64,000 nucleotides of DNA from Candidatus Aalborgicola defluviihabitans (GTDB lineage: Bacteria > Pseudomonadota > Gammaproteobacteria > Burkholderiales > Burkholderiaceae_C), in NCBI GenBank assembly GCA_016705575.1, contig JADIXX010000008.1, positions 372,001 to 436,000 on the forward strand, in the 5' to 3' direction. The first letter of the stretch is position 1; each line of letters begins with the position of its first letter. Below are positions 1 through 8,385 of this stretch, piece after piece. The position numbers and the translations under genes were made by a program. The notes beneath the pieces were generated by a model. It did no database searches. It saw only the letters and a list, made by a program, of their open reading frames with translations, and was not told the origin of the DNA.

Positions 1-314
1 AGATTGCGCGTCTTCAGGGTGATCTGGCACACCTCAAACGCGACGCCGCGGTTTTTCATGGCAGACACCGGTCCCGCATAGAGGCTTCCGTTTTTGTCCT
101 TGGCCCCTTCCATCAAAAAATCGATTCCTTTGGCATGGGCTACCACGATAATTTTGGTTGTGGGTTCCGTATCCAACTGGTTACGAATGTTGCGCAAAGC
201 GGCCAACGCCTGCACATCAGAATCATTGATGTGGTAGACCACCCGGTCTTGCGACCAGGCCAGGCTGCAACCCAACAAGAGCAAAGCCACTGATATCCAG
301 CGAAGAAATTTCAT
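1..314 (-). CDS. DsrE-family secreted protein of the sox operon (3' end beyond window)
   Basis: The visible 104 residues begin with a signal peptide (MKFLRWISVALLLLGCSLAWSQ) and continue into a small alpha/beta domain of the DsrE type: a VVYHIND strand, a TTKIIVVAH strand, and a Cys in the segment FEVCQITLK, at the place where DsrE-like proteins often carry a reactive cysteine. The family handles sulfur as persulfide; secreted members are common at the end of sox operons. The gene lies 70 bp downstream of soxB on the same strand and is probably its last or next-to-last member. The C-terminus is missing because the window starts inside the gene. Start ATG at 314 is preceded by an AAGGTGG ribosome-binding site. 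Family assignment is by recognition; a precise role in thiosulfate oxidation is inference. Confidence 0.75.
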   Translation of the reverse strand, partial: MKFLRWISVALLLLGCSLAWSQDRVVYHINDSDVQALAALRNIRNQLDTEPTTKIIVVAHAKGIDFLMEGAKDKNGSLYAGPVSAMKNRGVAFEVCQITLKTRN

Positions 315-351
315 GGTGTCCACCTTTCTTGATAACTTACAGTACCCACTC

Positions 352-370
352 TGAAACCGTCAGGGTTTCA
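352..370. other. stem-loop between soxB and the dsrE-like gene
   Basis: A perfect 7-bp inverted repeat, TGAAACC-GTCAG-GGTTTCA, followed on the plus strand by a run of A. Read in the direction of the sox transcript the U-run comes before the hairpin, so it does not fit an intrinsic terminator. It could be an RNA processing or stability element that separates soxB from the downstream gene. Confidence 0.4.
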
Positions 371-384
371 AAAAAACAGTGTCT

Positions 385-2118
385 CTAAGCAATACCGGGG
401 TTGTTAGTCACCCCCAGCAGCTTGGGCGTATTGATGGCCCGGGCCCGCACATGCCCGCCGGGTTGTGATTTCAGCCACGATTCCACCACGTCCCAAATGG
501 GTTTGCCCCCGGCGTTGCGCGCTTCTTCAGCCACCGGCGCCCAACCCGCAACCTTGTAGTTCTTGCTGGCATCCAGAGGTTTGCCGCCAAGCTGCATATT
601 GGTGATGCGGCTGCCCATTTTTTGCCCCGGCTCGCAGGTATAGCGTAGTCCGCCCACGCGCACCATATCGCCACCCTGTTGGTAATAGGGATCTGGGTTA
701 AACAAGTTGTCGGCCACGTCTTCCAAAATGGTTTTGATGGTGGCCCCGGTCATTTGCGTCACGGTGGCGTAGGGGTAGGTAACAGCAAGCTGGTCCATCA
801 TCAGCTCCCGGGTGATGGCATCTCCGGGCAACAAGGTGGTTCCCCAGCGGAATCCGGGGGATAGCGCGATGTCGGCACCCTGCACGTCCATCAATGCGTC
901 GCACACCAGTTGGTCCCAGCTGCCATTGAAATTTCCACGGCGGTACAGCAGGCCATCCGTCACGGCCAATGTTTCTGATAGCTTGCTGGCGAACGGTGCA
1001 CGCACTTTCTCAATCAGCGCTGCCATTGCGGGATCGGGCGGTAGCTGATTGGAAAAGACAGGCAGCAGGCGGTAGCGGAAGTCCGCTACCCCACCGCTTT
1101 TTACATCCAGGTCCATAACGCCAAGGAACTTGCCGTTGCTGCCGGCATTGGTCACCAGCGTTTTTCCACCTGCGTTGGTAACCGGCACCGCAATAGGTAC
1201 GCCGTCGTGGGTATGGCCGCCAAAAATGGCGTCCACACCGCGCACACGCGATGCCATCTTCAAATCAACATCCATGCCGTTGTGCGAGAGGACCACAACC
1301 ACCTTGGCGCCCTTCTGGCGCACCTCGTCCACCATTTTCTGGAGGTTGTCGTCCTGAATGCCAAAGCTCCAATCCGCAACAAAGTAACGTGGGTTGGCAA
1401 TAGGGGTGTAGGGAAACGCCTGGCCAATGATGGCAACCTGGAAACCGTTGATTTCACGGATCACGTAGGGTTTGAAAACCGGGTCGCCAAAATCAGTCGT
1501 CTTGATGTTTTGGGCAACAAAGTCGATTTTTCCCTTGAAGTCGTTCTCAACAATCTCTTTAACCCGCTCCATGCCGTAGGTAAATTCCCAATGCCCGGTC
1601 ATGATGTCGACCGTCAGCAACTTAGCTGCATCCACCATGTCCTGCGCGTTGGTCCAAAGCGAGGTTGCTGAACCTTGCCAGGTATCTCCACCATCCAGCA
1701 AGAGCGCCCCAGGCCGGCTGGCCTTGAGTTGCTTCACCAGGGTCGCCAGATGGGCAAACCCCCCTACTTTGCCAAAGCGGTGTGCCGCAGTCTCAAAATC
1801 CAAATAGGTATACGCATGGGCCGCGCGGGAGCCGGCCGGTATGCCTGCCGCCTTGAGCATTTGTTCACCCACCAAATGGGGCCATTGGCCCCTCATGGAG
1901 CCCAGCCCCATGTTGACACTGGGTTCACGGAAATGAATGGGCATCAGCTGCGCGTGGCAGTCGGTCATGTGCAACAAAGACACATTGCCGAACTGTGGCA
2001 CGTCATACATGCCATTTCCCGCAGTGGCAGCGTCTGCATTGGCGAAACGCCCCATCTGCAGACCCGCCACCGACGCCGCACCCAGCAGCTGAACAAACTC
2101 CCGCTTGGTAAGGTTCAT
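385..2118 (-). CDS. soxB: SoxB, thiosulfohydrolase of the Sox complex
   Basis: 577-residue periplasmic dimanganese hydrolase that releases sulfate from the sulfane-sulfur adduct carried on SoxY. It shows the 5'-nucleotidase/calcineurin-like metallophosphatase signature: TDCHAQL near residue 53, GGDTWQG near 143, GHWEFTYG near 175, LSHNGMD near 280 and GGHTHDG near 300, followed by a C-terminal 5'-nucleotidase domain. The N-terminus (KREFVQLLGAASVAGLQ) looks like a signal sequence of the type seen in SoxB proteins. Length is normal for the family. It follows soxX with a 3-bp gap on the minus strand and sits in the order soxCDYZAXB. Identification is firm. Confidence 0.97.
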   Translation of the reverse strand: MNLTKREFVQLLGAASVAGLQMGRFANADAATAGNGMYDVPQFGNVSLLHMTDCHAQLMPIHFREPSVNMGLGSMRGQWPHLVGEQMLKAAGIPAGSRAAHAYTYLDFETAAHRFGKVGGFAHLATLVKQLKASRPGALLLDGGDTWQGSATSLWTNAQDMVDAAKLLTVDIMTGHWEFTYGMERVKEIVENDFKGKIDFVAQNIKTTDFGDPVFKPYVIREINGFQVAIIGQAFPYTPIANPRYFVADWSFGIQDDNLQKMVDEVRQKGAKVVVVLSHNGMDVDLKMASRVRGVDAIFGGHTHDGVPIAVPVTNAGGKTLVTNAGSNGKFLGVMDLDVKSGGVADFRYRLLPVFSNQLPPDPAMAALIEKVRAPFASKLSETLAVTDGLLYRRGNFNGSWDQLVCDALMDVQGADIALSPGFRWGTTLLPGDAITRELMMDQLAVTYPYATVTQMTGATIKTILEDVADNLFNPDPYYQQGGDMVRVGGLRYTCEPGQKMGSRITNMQLGGKPLDASKNYKVAGWAPVAEEARNAGGKPIWDVVESWLKSQPGGHVRARAINTPKLLGVTNNPGIA

Positions 2119-2121
2119 GGT

Positions 2122-2760
2122 TTAGCGATTAACGACAGACTCAGGGTCCAACAGCAATGCCATCAAGTCTTTCAACTGAGCCTCGCTCAGGAGACCCGCT
2201 TGGCCAAACCGCGGCATGTCCGAACAGGCGTTGGTGGCTTTGGAGTTGTTGAGCTTGTTCCATGCGTATTCAACAATCGGCTTGGCGGTTGGGCTTTGCG
2301 GGTCGGTCACACCCCGGTTTGCACCATACCGGTACAAGCTGGGACCAATGGTGCCAAAGGAAAGTTCTGCCTTGCTGAGCTGGTGGCAGTTGTAGCAATT
2401 GCCGCCGTTGGAGCTGGTTGCTGCAGACTTCTCATTCCAGGTCATGCCACGCCCGTTTTGGGCCAGTTTTTCACCTGCGCGCCAATCACCCAGATACTTT
2501 CCATCCGACGGCGGCCGCACGCTTGCCAGTGCCGCCTTTTCAATGGACTGTGCGCTCGCCGCAGGCAGGTGTGCACCCATGGCCTTGGAGCATGCCGCGT
2601 TGGTTTCATCCTGCTTGAGGCGGTCTACCGTCGCGATGCCCTCATCCCGGAATGAGCTTTGCATCATCTGATTGAATTCAGCATCGGTTTTGGTATCTGC
2701 GGCAACAGGGCCCACTGCAAGCAGGCCGGCCAAGAGGAAATAGAGTGTTTTGAATTTCAT
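2122..2760 (-). CDS. soxX: SoxX, monoheme cytochrome c subunit of SoxAX
   Basis: 212-residue secreted c-type cytochrome. Signal peptide at residues 1-21 (cleavage after PVAA), one CYNCH haem-binding motif near residues 120-124, and the family tail with a Met ligand candidate in CSDMPRFG and the LLSEAQLKDLMALLLDPES helix. SoxX pairs with SoxA to form the haem enzyme that couples thiosulfate oxidatively to the SoxY cysteine. It lies between soxA (12-bp gap) and soxB (3-bp gap), as expected for the AXB part of the operon. The 90-residue region before the haem motif is longer than in the shortest SoxX proteins but is common in betaproteobacteria. Confidence 0.95.
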   Translation of the reverse strand: MKFKTLYFLLAGLLAVGPVAADTKTDAEFNQMMQSSFRDEGIATVDRLKQDETNAACSKAMGAHLPAASAQSIEKAALASVRPPSDGKYLGDWRAGEKLAQNGRGMTWNEKSAATSSNGGNCYNCHQLSKAELSFGTIGPSLYRYGANRGVTDPQSPTAKPIVEYAWNKLNNSKATNACSDMPRFGQAGLLSEAQLKDLMALLLDPESVVNR

Positions 2761-2772
2761 GATGAGTCCTCA

Positions 2773-3573
2773 TTAGCGCTTCAAGGCGGGAGCAACGGAT
2801 TCCGCCCCCTTGGCATTCACACCCATATACATACCCAGTGCGATGGTTACATCCGACGCGTAACCAGGATAGGGAAACCGCTGTTGCCTGAAACAATCAT
2901 TCAGACGGCGTTGCATGCCCCACAGTTCGCCACTGCTCACCCGATAGGCCGGCCACGCAGCGAAGCCCACACCATCACCCGGATTGGTCGTGAGTACGGG
3001 CAAGTCTTGAAGCCGAATCCGCTTGCCAGCCTGGCCGTGGCACGATGCGCAAGAAAAATCATACGGACCTGCACGGTAGAAAAAGGCGCGTTTACCCATT
3101 TCGTAGGTCTTGCGCTCTTGCGCGTGCCCTTGGGACAGGTTGAATCTAAGCCCCTTGGATTCAGCGGAAATCCACGCCACCAATGACTCTAGGGTGACTT
3201 GTTCGCCTTTGCCAAATTTCGTTTTGGCAATCTCGCCGGCATTGAAGCCCTGTATACGCTCCATGCAGGTGAGCAATCGGGATTCAAGGTCTTGTACGCG
3301 CTGGGTGTCGTCGAACCAGCGTGGCAGTTCTACAAATGCCCCTTTAACAATGCCCGGACCTTTGCCAAGGTCACACTGCTCCAGAGAAGCGCTATTGGGC
3401 CCGCGTTTGGTCTTCCACAACTCTTCGCCTTTGGCCTCGAAGAGTTCGGCAGGATTGCCATCTGCCAGCATAGCGCGGTATTCCGCAATGCTGTCTGCAG
3501 TGGACTTTTCTGTCTGTGCATGAACCATGACCGGCAGCAAGAGAACGCCAACAAGGGATATTAAATAACGCAT
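2773..3573 (-). CDS. soxA: SoxA, cytochrome c subunit of SoxAX (single CXXCH form)
   Basis: 266-residue periplasmic protein with signal peptide (cleavage near MVHA-Q20). Only one haem motif is present, CASCH at 175-179. Cys67 and Cys103 occupy the region where diheme SoxA proteins bind their first haem, and probably form a disulfide, as known for monoheme SoxA. Cys227 in RRLNDCFRQQR fits the position of the cysteine that is persulfide-modified and ligates the active-site haem. SoxA with SoxX catalyses formation of SoxY-cysteine-S-thiosulfonate. The gene is 42 bp downstream of soxZ and 12 bp upstream of soxX in the operon. Confidence 0.95.
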   Translation of the reverse strand: MRYLISLVGVLLLPVMVHAQTEKSTADSIAEYRAMLADGNPAELFEAKGEELWKTKRGPNSASLEQCDLGKGPGIVKGAFVELPRWFDDTQRVQDLESRLLTCMERIQGFNAGEIAKTKFGKGEQVTLESLVAWISAESKGLRFNLSQGHAQERKTYEMGKRAFFYRAGPYDFSCASCHGQAGKRIRLQDLPVLTTNPGDGVGFAAWPAYRVSSGELWGMQRRLNDCFRQQRFPYPGYASDVTIALGMYMGVNAKGAESVAPALKR

Positions 3574-3615
3574 AGTCTCCTCACATTCTTTTAGTTGGTA
3601 ACGATGGGCCTATCC

Positions 3616-3927
3616 TCAGGAAATGGTGGCCTCGTCCGCACGTTTTTCACCCCGGTTGTCCACCCACGAAATGCCAATCTTGTCGCCTGCCTTGGCGCCC
3701 TTGACGCTGAATTGCAGAAACGGATTTTTGGAAATAGAGGGGCCCCATTGCGCCGTCATTACAGTCTTGCCATTGAGCTGAGCTGTAACCTCCTGGATAT
3801 ACCAGGCTGGAATGATTTTTCCAGCACCGTCTTTGCGTTGACCGGTTTCCATTTCATGGGCCATGAGCACACGGACCATTGCCTTGTCACCTGTCGCTTG
3901 TGCACGAATGCGCATCGGATCTGCCAT
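3616..3927 (-). CDS. soxZ: SoxZ, partner subunit of the SoxYZ carrier
   Basis: 103-residue cytoplasm-made immunoglobulin-fold protein without its own signal peptide; it is exported together with Tat-dependent SoxY. Family marks are the start MADPMRIRAQ, HEMETGQRKD near residues 24-33, IPAWYIQEV and the end NPFLQFSVKGAKAGD. It forms the SoxYZ heterodimer that carries the sulfur intermediate. The gene follows soxY with a 36-bp gap; AAGGAGAA upstream of the ATG serves as ribosome-binding site. Length is typical. Confidence 0.96.
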   Translation of the reverse strand: MADPMRIRAQATGDKAMVRVLMAHEMETGQRKDGAGKIIPAWYIQEVTAQLNGKTVMTAQWGPSISKNPFLQFSVKGAKAGDKIGISWVDNRGEKRADEATIS

Positions 3928-3963
3928 AACTTTTCTCCTTAAATTGAATCAAGACGGTACGAA

Positions 3964-4431
3964 TTAGCCGCCACAGCCACCAAGCGTTACCTTGATTTCC
4001 TTGCTGGCAAACAAGACCTTGCCATCGTCCATCATGGCCACTGCAAAGACGTTCGACGATTGCCCCATCTTGACCCGGGTTGCAAAGTTGGCATCAATCG
4101 CATCAGTGACATCAAACATGGCAGACATCATGGAAGGGTTCTTTTCCACCAAGATCAGCATGCGCTTGACGCCTGGCAACGTGGTGGATGCGCCGACTGG
4201 CACCACGGCACCGTTCTCCGCAATGTCCGACCCCGTGATGACAACGTCTTTGCTCTCTTGCGGCGTGCCGCCGCCCAGGGCCTTCATCAGATCACCCATG
4301 TTTTTGGCTTCAAAGGCTGCCGCGTTGTAGGTACTGGACTGTGCCCAAGCGACATGGGGGTACATGCCCAGGGACGCAAGCATGGCGGCTACGGTGGTGG
4401 ACTGCTTGAGCAGTTCTCGGCGAGTGGTCAT
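3964..4431 (-). CDS. soxY: SoxY, sulfur-carrier subunit with C-terminal GGCGG arm
   Basis: 155 residues from the chosen start. The protein ends in GGCGG, the mobile arm whose cysteine carries the sulfur intermediate between SoxAX, SoxB and SoxCD. The N-terminus has a Tat-type motif (TTRRELLKQ) followed by a hydrophobic stretch and cleavage near AWA. A longer reading frame upstream would add nine residues (from 4458), but AGGAG lies six bases before the ATG at 4431, so that start is preferred. SoxY is exported with SoxZ through the Tat pathway. Identification is firm because of the arm and the location between soxD and soxZ. Confidence 0.96.
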   Translation of the reverse strand: MTTRRELLKQSTTVAAMLASLGMYPHVAWAQSSTYNAAAFEAKNMGDLMKALGGGTPQESKDVVITGSDIAENGAVVPVGASTTLPGVKRMLILVEKNPSMMSAMFDVTDAIDANFATRVKMGQSSNVFAVAMMDDGKVLFASKEIKVTLGGCGG

Positions 4432-4501
4432 AGGGTTCTCCTGGTTCACAACGTGCACGGATGTGCGGTTTCAAAGACTGACGGGATTGGGCATTGCAGA
4501 T

Positions 4502-5614
4502 TCATGGCGCACCTGAAGCGAGCCACTTGCCAATGGCAGCAGCGTCCGCTTCACTGAGGCTTTGGGCCGGCATGGGAGTACTTCCCCATACGCCGGACCC
4601 ACCGGAACGGATTTTCCCGGCCAGGTACTGAGCGGCATCTGGTCGGGCGTCGTACTTCTTGGCGACTTCCCGGAAACTGGGTCCGAGGATGCGGTTGTCA
4701 ACCGCATGGCAAGCGGTGCAACTGAATTTCTTGGTCAGTCCCACGGCATTTTCTGTTTCAGAGACGACCTTGGGCTGCGCCTGCCCCGAAGCTGCAGCCT
4801 CCGCCGCAGCGGCTGAGGCTTGGCCCAGCATAGCGTGGGCAGGTCGACTGGTGTCGGCTCCGATCTGCGCACCGACCAGTCTGTTTTGATCAGCCAGATT
4901 GCCACTCGCATTGCGTGCAAACTCGGGCAAGGCAGAGGCAATCATCACACCCGCAGGGCAATCTTTCATGCAGGCAACGGCCTTGACATCGGTTATTCCA
5001 CCGTTGCCCATGGTCTTGCCGGGCCACAGACCATGCGCAGTGGTCATGCCCTTGCGATTGGGGAGCAACTTTTGGACATCGGCCATGTTCTCATTGGAGA
5101 GCACTAGATTGTCGGGGACAATGCTGCCCAAATTCAACAGGTAGGCCAGCACCGCATAGACTTCGTCCGGCTTAAGCGATTTGGGGGCCGTCCAGGGCAT
5201 GGCCCGGTTGATGTAGTCCCACAGCGTGGACAAGGTGGACGCCTTCATCAGCGTCGTACGGGCGGGATAGGCGGGGTCCATGAGCCGGGCAACATGTCCG
5301 GTCTTGATATCGTCCGCCGTCGTGCCACCGACCAAGGGTGAAAATGTCTGGTTGCTCTCGCCAAAGACACCATGGCAGGAAGCGCACTTGCCTTCCCATA
5401 TGTCCATTCCCTGTGCGACTGAACCTGAGCCTTTGGGAAGGCCTTTGAAATCCGGGCGCACGTCAATATTCCAGGCCGCCACTTCTGAAGATGTGGCAGC
5501 ACGCCCGATGCCTGGGTAAGCAGGCTCTGCGAAGGTTGTGCCCACTGCACACACGCCCACACCCAGCCACACCACCATCCATTTGAACAAGTGGGTGTCA
5601 GGAGAGCTGAACAT
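4502..5614 (-). CDS. soxD: SoxD, diheme cytochrome c subunit of sulfane dehydrogenase
   Basis: 370-residue secreted cytochrome. Hydrophobic signal at residues 12-29, first haem motif CASCH at 77-81, second CTACH near 301-305, separated by an Ala/Gln-rich linker (near 265-285). Together with the molybdenum subunit SoxC it oxidises the SoxY-bound sulfane sulfur, which gives six extra electrons per thiosulfate and avoids sulfur globule formation. Start ATG has GGAGG six bases upstream. The 5' end overlaps soxC by 17 bp, suggesting translational coupling. Length and two-haem architecture match the alphaproteobacterial and betaproteobacterial SoxD family. Confidence 0.95.
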   Translation of the reverse strand: MFSSPDTHLFKWMVVWLGVGVCAVGTTFAEPAYPGIGRAATSSEVAAWNIDVRPDFKGLPKGSGSVAQGMDIWEGKCASCHGVFGESNQTFSPLVGGTTADDIKTGHVARLMDPAYPARTTLMKASTLSTLWDYINRAMPWTAPKSLKPDEVYAVLAYLLNLGSIVPDNLVLSNENMADVQKLLPNRKGMTTAHGLWPGKTMGNGGITDVKAVACMKDCPAGVMIASALPEFARNASGNLADQNRLVGAQIGADTSRPAHAMLGQASAAAAEAAASGQAQPKVVSETENAVGLTKKFSCTACHAVDNRILGPSFREVAKKYDARPDAAQYLAGKIRSGGSGVWGSTPMPAQSLSEADAAAIGKWLASGAP

Positions 5615-6971
5615 TTTTCACCTCCCCATTTTCCTGCACCAGCCATGTTTGAATGGAGTTGTTGTGGTAGATCGAGCGCGTACCCCGCACGGCGCGCAAC
5701 TGGCGCGTGCTGGGCTGAACATAGCCGGTTTCATCCATCGCCCGGCTTTGCACCAGCGCGGGCTTTCCATCCCACACCCAGTCCATATTGAACCGGGTCA
5801 GGCATTTGCTCATGGCCTGCCCTTCCAGGCGCGCAGTCTTCCAGTTGCGACCACCGTCTACCGAAATGTCTACCCGTTTGACCTTGCCCCGCCCCGACCA
5901 TGCGAGACCACTGATGTTGTAGAAGCCCTTGTCCAGCAGCAGCTGGCCGCCAGACGGTGTTGTCACCACGCTTTTGCATTCCTGGGTGCTGGTGTACTGG
6001 CGGTGCTGACCATCGGGCATCAAATCCACATAGTGGATGGACTCGTCTTTGGTGGCATAGGGCATGTCGCCCACCTCAATGCGGCGCAGGTATTTCACCC
6101 AGCTCACGCCCTGCACACCCGGCACCACCAGACGCAGGGGGTAGCCGTTTTCAGGGCGCAGCATTTCACCGTTTTGCCCATAAGCCACGATGACTTCACC
6201 GCTCTCGACCAGTTCCATGGGAATGGTGCGCGTCATGGATGAACCGTCTGCACCTTCAGCCAGAATAAAGCGTCCGCGTTTGAAATCGGCCCCGGCCATT
6301 TCCAGAAGAATCCGCAGCGGTACGCCAGTGAATTCGCTGCAGCTCAACATGCCGTGCGTGTATTGGCAGGTAGGCACGGCCACATTACCCCACTCCATAC
6401 CCGTATTCGCACCGCACTCGATGAAATGAAACCGGCTGACGGAAGGCAGTCGCATGAGTTCGTCCATAGTGAATACCATGGATTGCTTGAGCATCTTCTC
6501 GTCCGACCCATTGATCATCAACCGGTGTTTTGACGGATCAATGTCCCACCAACCTTGGTGATGGCGCTCAAAGTGCAAACCACTGGGAGTGACAATGCCA
6601 AACAAGGATTGCAGCGGTGCGAATGACACCGAGGCCTGCGTTGTCTGCGTGAGTCCGGGGCTGGTCCGGCGTTGCACGTTCGCCTCAAAACTGGATGGTT
6701 TCCCATAGCCGTCCGAAACGACAGGACGACCCAGCCCCCGGGAGTGCTCCGGCAACTGCAGGATATTGGGGTCTCCGCCGGTGAGCGGCACAGGGTTTGA
6801 CTGTGCGTGCGCCAATGTGGCAGCGGTGGCAGCTGCTGTGGCAAATGCCGTTCGCAGGAAATTCCGGCGCCCGTCCTTTGCCTCTGTGAACACCTGTTGC
6901 ACACCGGCAGGATCAATAAAGCTTTCTGGTGCTTTGACCAAGCGTCCAGCGCCCTTCAGTGCATGTTCCAA
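5598..6971 (-). CDS. soxC: SoxC, molybdopterin subunit of sulfane dehydrogenase
   Basis: 457-residue sulfite-oxidase-family protein. A Tat motif GRRNFLRTAF lies at residues 34-43, followed by an Ala-rich hydrophobic core; the unusually long region before the twin arginines is seen in other SoxC proteins. The Mo-cofactor domain carries the cysteine ligand in IECGANTG, and the C-terminal dimerisation domain contains KRVDISVDGGRNW. The start is TTG, with GAGGGG upstream. This is the first gene of the minus-strand operon soxCDYZAXB, so the cell should fully oxidise thiosulfate to sulfate. Promoter elements must lie between this gene and the divergent transporter gene. Confidence 0.95.
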   Translation of the reverse strand: MEHALKGAGRLVKAPESFIDPAGVQQVFTEAKDGRRNFLRTAFATAAATAATLAHAQSNPVPLTGGDPNILQLPEHSRGLGRPVVSDGYGKPSSFEANVQRRTSPGLTQTTQASVSFAPLQSLFGIVTPSGLHFERHHQGWWDIDPSKHRLMINGSDEKMLKQSMVFTMDELMRLPSVSRFHFIECGANTGMEWGNVAVPTCQYTHGMLSCSEFTGVPLRILLEMAGADFKRGRFILAEGADGSSMTRTIPMELVESGEVIVAYGQNGEMLRPENGYPLRLVVPGVQGVSWVKYLRRIEVGDMPYATKDESIHYVDLMPDGQHRQYTSTQECKSVVTTPSGGQLLLDKGFYNISGLAWSGRGKVKRVDISVDGGRNWKTARLEGQAMSKCLTRFNMDWVWDGKPALVQSRAMDETGYVQPSTRQLRAVRGTRSIYHNNSIQTWLVQENGEVKNVQLS

Positions 6972-7210
6972 AAAAACCCCTCATTTGACTGTGACCAGCC
7001 GCCACCAACTGTGCGCTTGTCGCAATCAATCACATTAGATTCGGCTAATATAAGTCTATGACGATATTAAATAACTAGGGGTTACCCTTGCGACGGCACT
7101 CCAATCCATCGGAGAAGCCATACTCCATAGGTGCTAGGATTTCTCATCTGAAACTAGCCGTTGCCTCGCCCGCTTTGGGCATCACAACACCCCGCATTGG
7201 ACCCTTCCAA
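6972..7210. promoter_or_regulatory. divergent sox control region with inverted repeat
   Basis: Between soxC and the divergent transporter gene lies an AT-rich segment (about 7025-7080) that must hold both promoters. It contains the inverted repeat ATTAG-ATTCGG-CTAAT at 7034-7049. AT-rich imperfect palindromes of this size are typical operators of ArsR-family repressors, and SoxR of that family controls sox operons in other bacteria. No soxR gene is visible in the window. The operator assignment is inference from position and symmetry. Confidence 0.45.
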
Positions 7211-8329
7211 ATGACATTTCCATTGAGCGCGTACGCCGCAGGACACGCGGTGTTGTGGGGTGCGCTGTGCATCGGCCTGGTGTTGGGCGCTTCTACCCAA
7301 CTCAGTCGTTTTTGCACGATGGGTGCATTGACAGATTTTTTTGCCTACGGCGGCGTTGCCCGAATGCTGATGTGGCTACTTGCCATTGCCGTGGCTGCTT
7401 GGGGAACACATGCGCTGGTTGTATTCGGCTTTGTAGATGCCACAAAGACTTTGGCCTGGAGCAGCAGGTTCTTGTGGCTGTCTTACCTGGTGGGAGGACT
7501 GGCTTTTGGATTCGGTATGGTGCTGGCCTCTGGTTGTCCGCAAAGGAACCTGGTACGGGCTGGATCAGGCAGCCTGAAAGCCTTGGTGACACTGCTGGTA
7601 ACGGCCCTTGCCGCGCAGATGGCATTGCGTGGCGTGTTCGCTGTCCCAAGGGTGGAGTTTCTGGACACCGCGACCCTTCAACTGACAAGCCCCCAGGACC
7701 TGGGTTCCCTGCTTTCGCCCCATTTAGGCAGCAGCCCGTCCGCAGTTCGATGGGGGGTGATTTTGTTGTTATCTGCTGCGACAGTGGCACTGCTCTACCG
7801 CCACAGACGCACGATGGATCGCACGCATTTTCTCGGCGGTATTGCCGTTGGCCTGCTGGTGCCATTGGGCTTGTTTTTGACGGGCTATATGGGGTTCATT
7901 CCCGAACATCCTGAAACCCTGGAGCCTGTGTGGATGAATACCTATTCGCACCGCCCGGAGTTGCTCACGTTCGCGGCACCACTTGCGCACAGCCTGGATC
8001 TGCTCACACTTTGGTCCGATCGCAACAACACCGTTACCTACGGTGTACTGGTTGTACTTGGCGTACTGTTGGGAAGCACGGTGTCTTCACTGTTGCGCAA
8101 GGAGTTTCGCTTCGAATCATTTACCAGCCCCAAAGACACAGCCCATCACCTCCTGGGTGCCGTCCTCATGGGGGTGGGCGGTGTCACGGCAATGGGCTGC
8201 TCCATAGGGCAAGGCGTGAGCGGCCTGGCCATGTTGTCGGCGGGTGCCGTGATTGCTGTGGCAGGAATCGTCTTGGGTAGCTGGGGTGGTTTCCATTTTC
8301 AGTCCTGGCAACTAGAACGTTCCAGCTAG
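7211..8329 (+). CDS. YeeE/YedE-family (SoxT-like) sulfur transport membrane protein
   Basis: 372 residues from the ATG at 7211, with about ten hydrophobic segments. Two family signatures are present, each with a conserved cysteine: GMVLASGCPQRNLVRAGSGS in the first half and GGVTAMGCSIGQGVSG near the C-terminus. The family (Pfam YeeE/YedE, including TsuA and SoxT) imports thiosulfate or related sulfur species through cysteine relay sites. It is divergently transcribed from the sox operon, so it probably feeds sulfur compounds or signals to it. An in-frame TTG at 7088 with AGGGG upstream would add 41 non-conserved residues; I prefer the ATG where the membrane domain begins, but its Shine-Dalgarno is poor. 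Confidence 0.85.
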   Translation: MTFPLSAYAAGHAVLWGALCIGLVLGASTQLSRFCTMGALTDFFAYGGVARMLMWLLAIAVAAWGTHALVVFGFVDATKTLAWSSRFLWLSYLVGGLAFGFGMVLASGCPQRNLVRAGSGSLKALVTLLVTALAAQMALRGVFAVPRVEFLDTATLQLTSPQDLGSLLSPHLGSSPSAVRWGVILLLSAATVALLYRHRRTMDRTHFLGGIAVGLLVPLGLFLTGYMGFIPEHPETLEPVWMNTYSHRPELLTFAAPLAHSLDLLTLWSDRNNTVTYGVLVVLGVLLGSTVSSLLRKEFRFESFTSPKDTAHHLLGAVLMGVGGVTAMGCSIGQGVSGLAMLSAGAVIAVAGIVLGSWGGFHFQSWQLERSS

Positions 8330-8385
8330 TAGCTGCCCCTCCATTTGGAATCTGAACAGCTACCGGAAATGATGACAATCAACCC

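Noticed and set aside
352..370. Hairpin after soxB as a terminator
   Set aside because: In the direction of transcription the U-run precedes the stem instead of following it.
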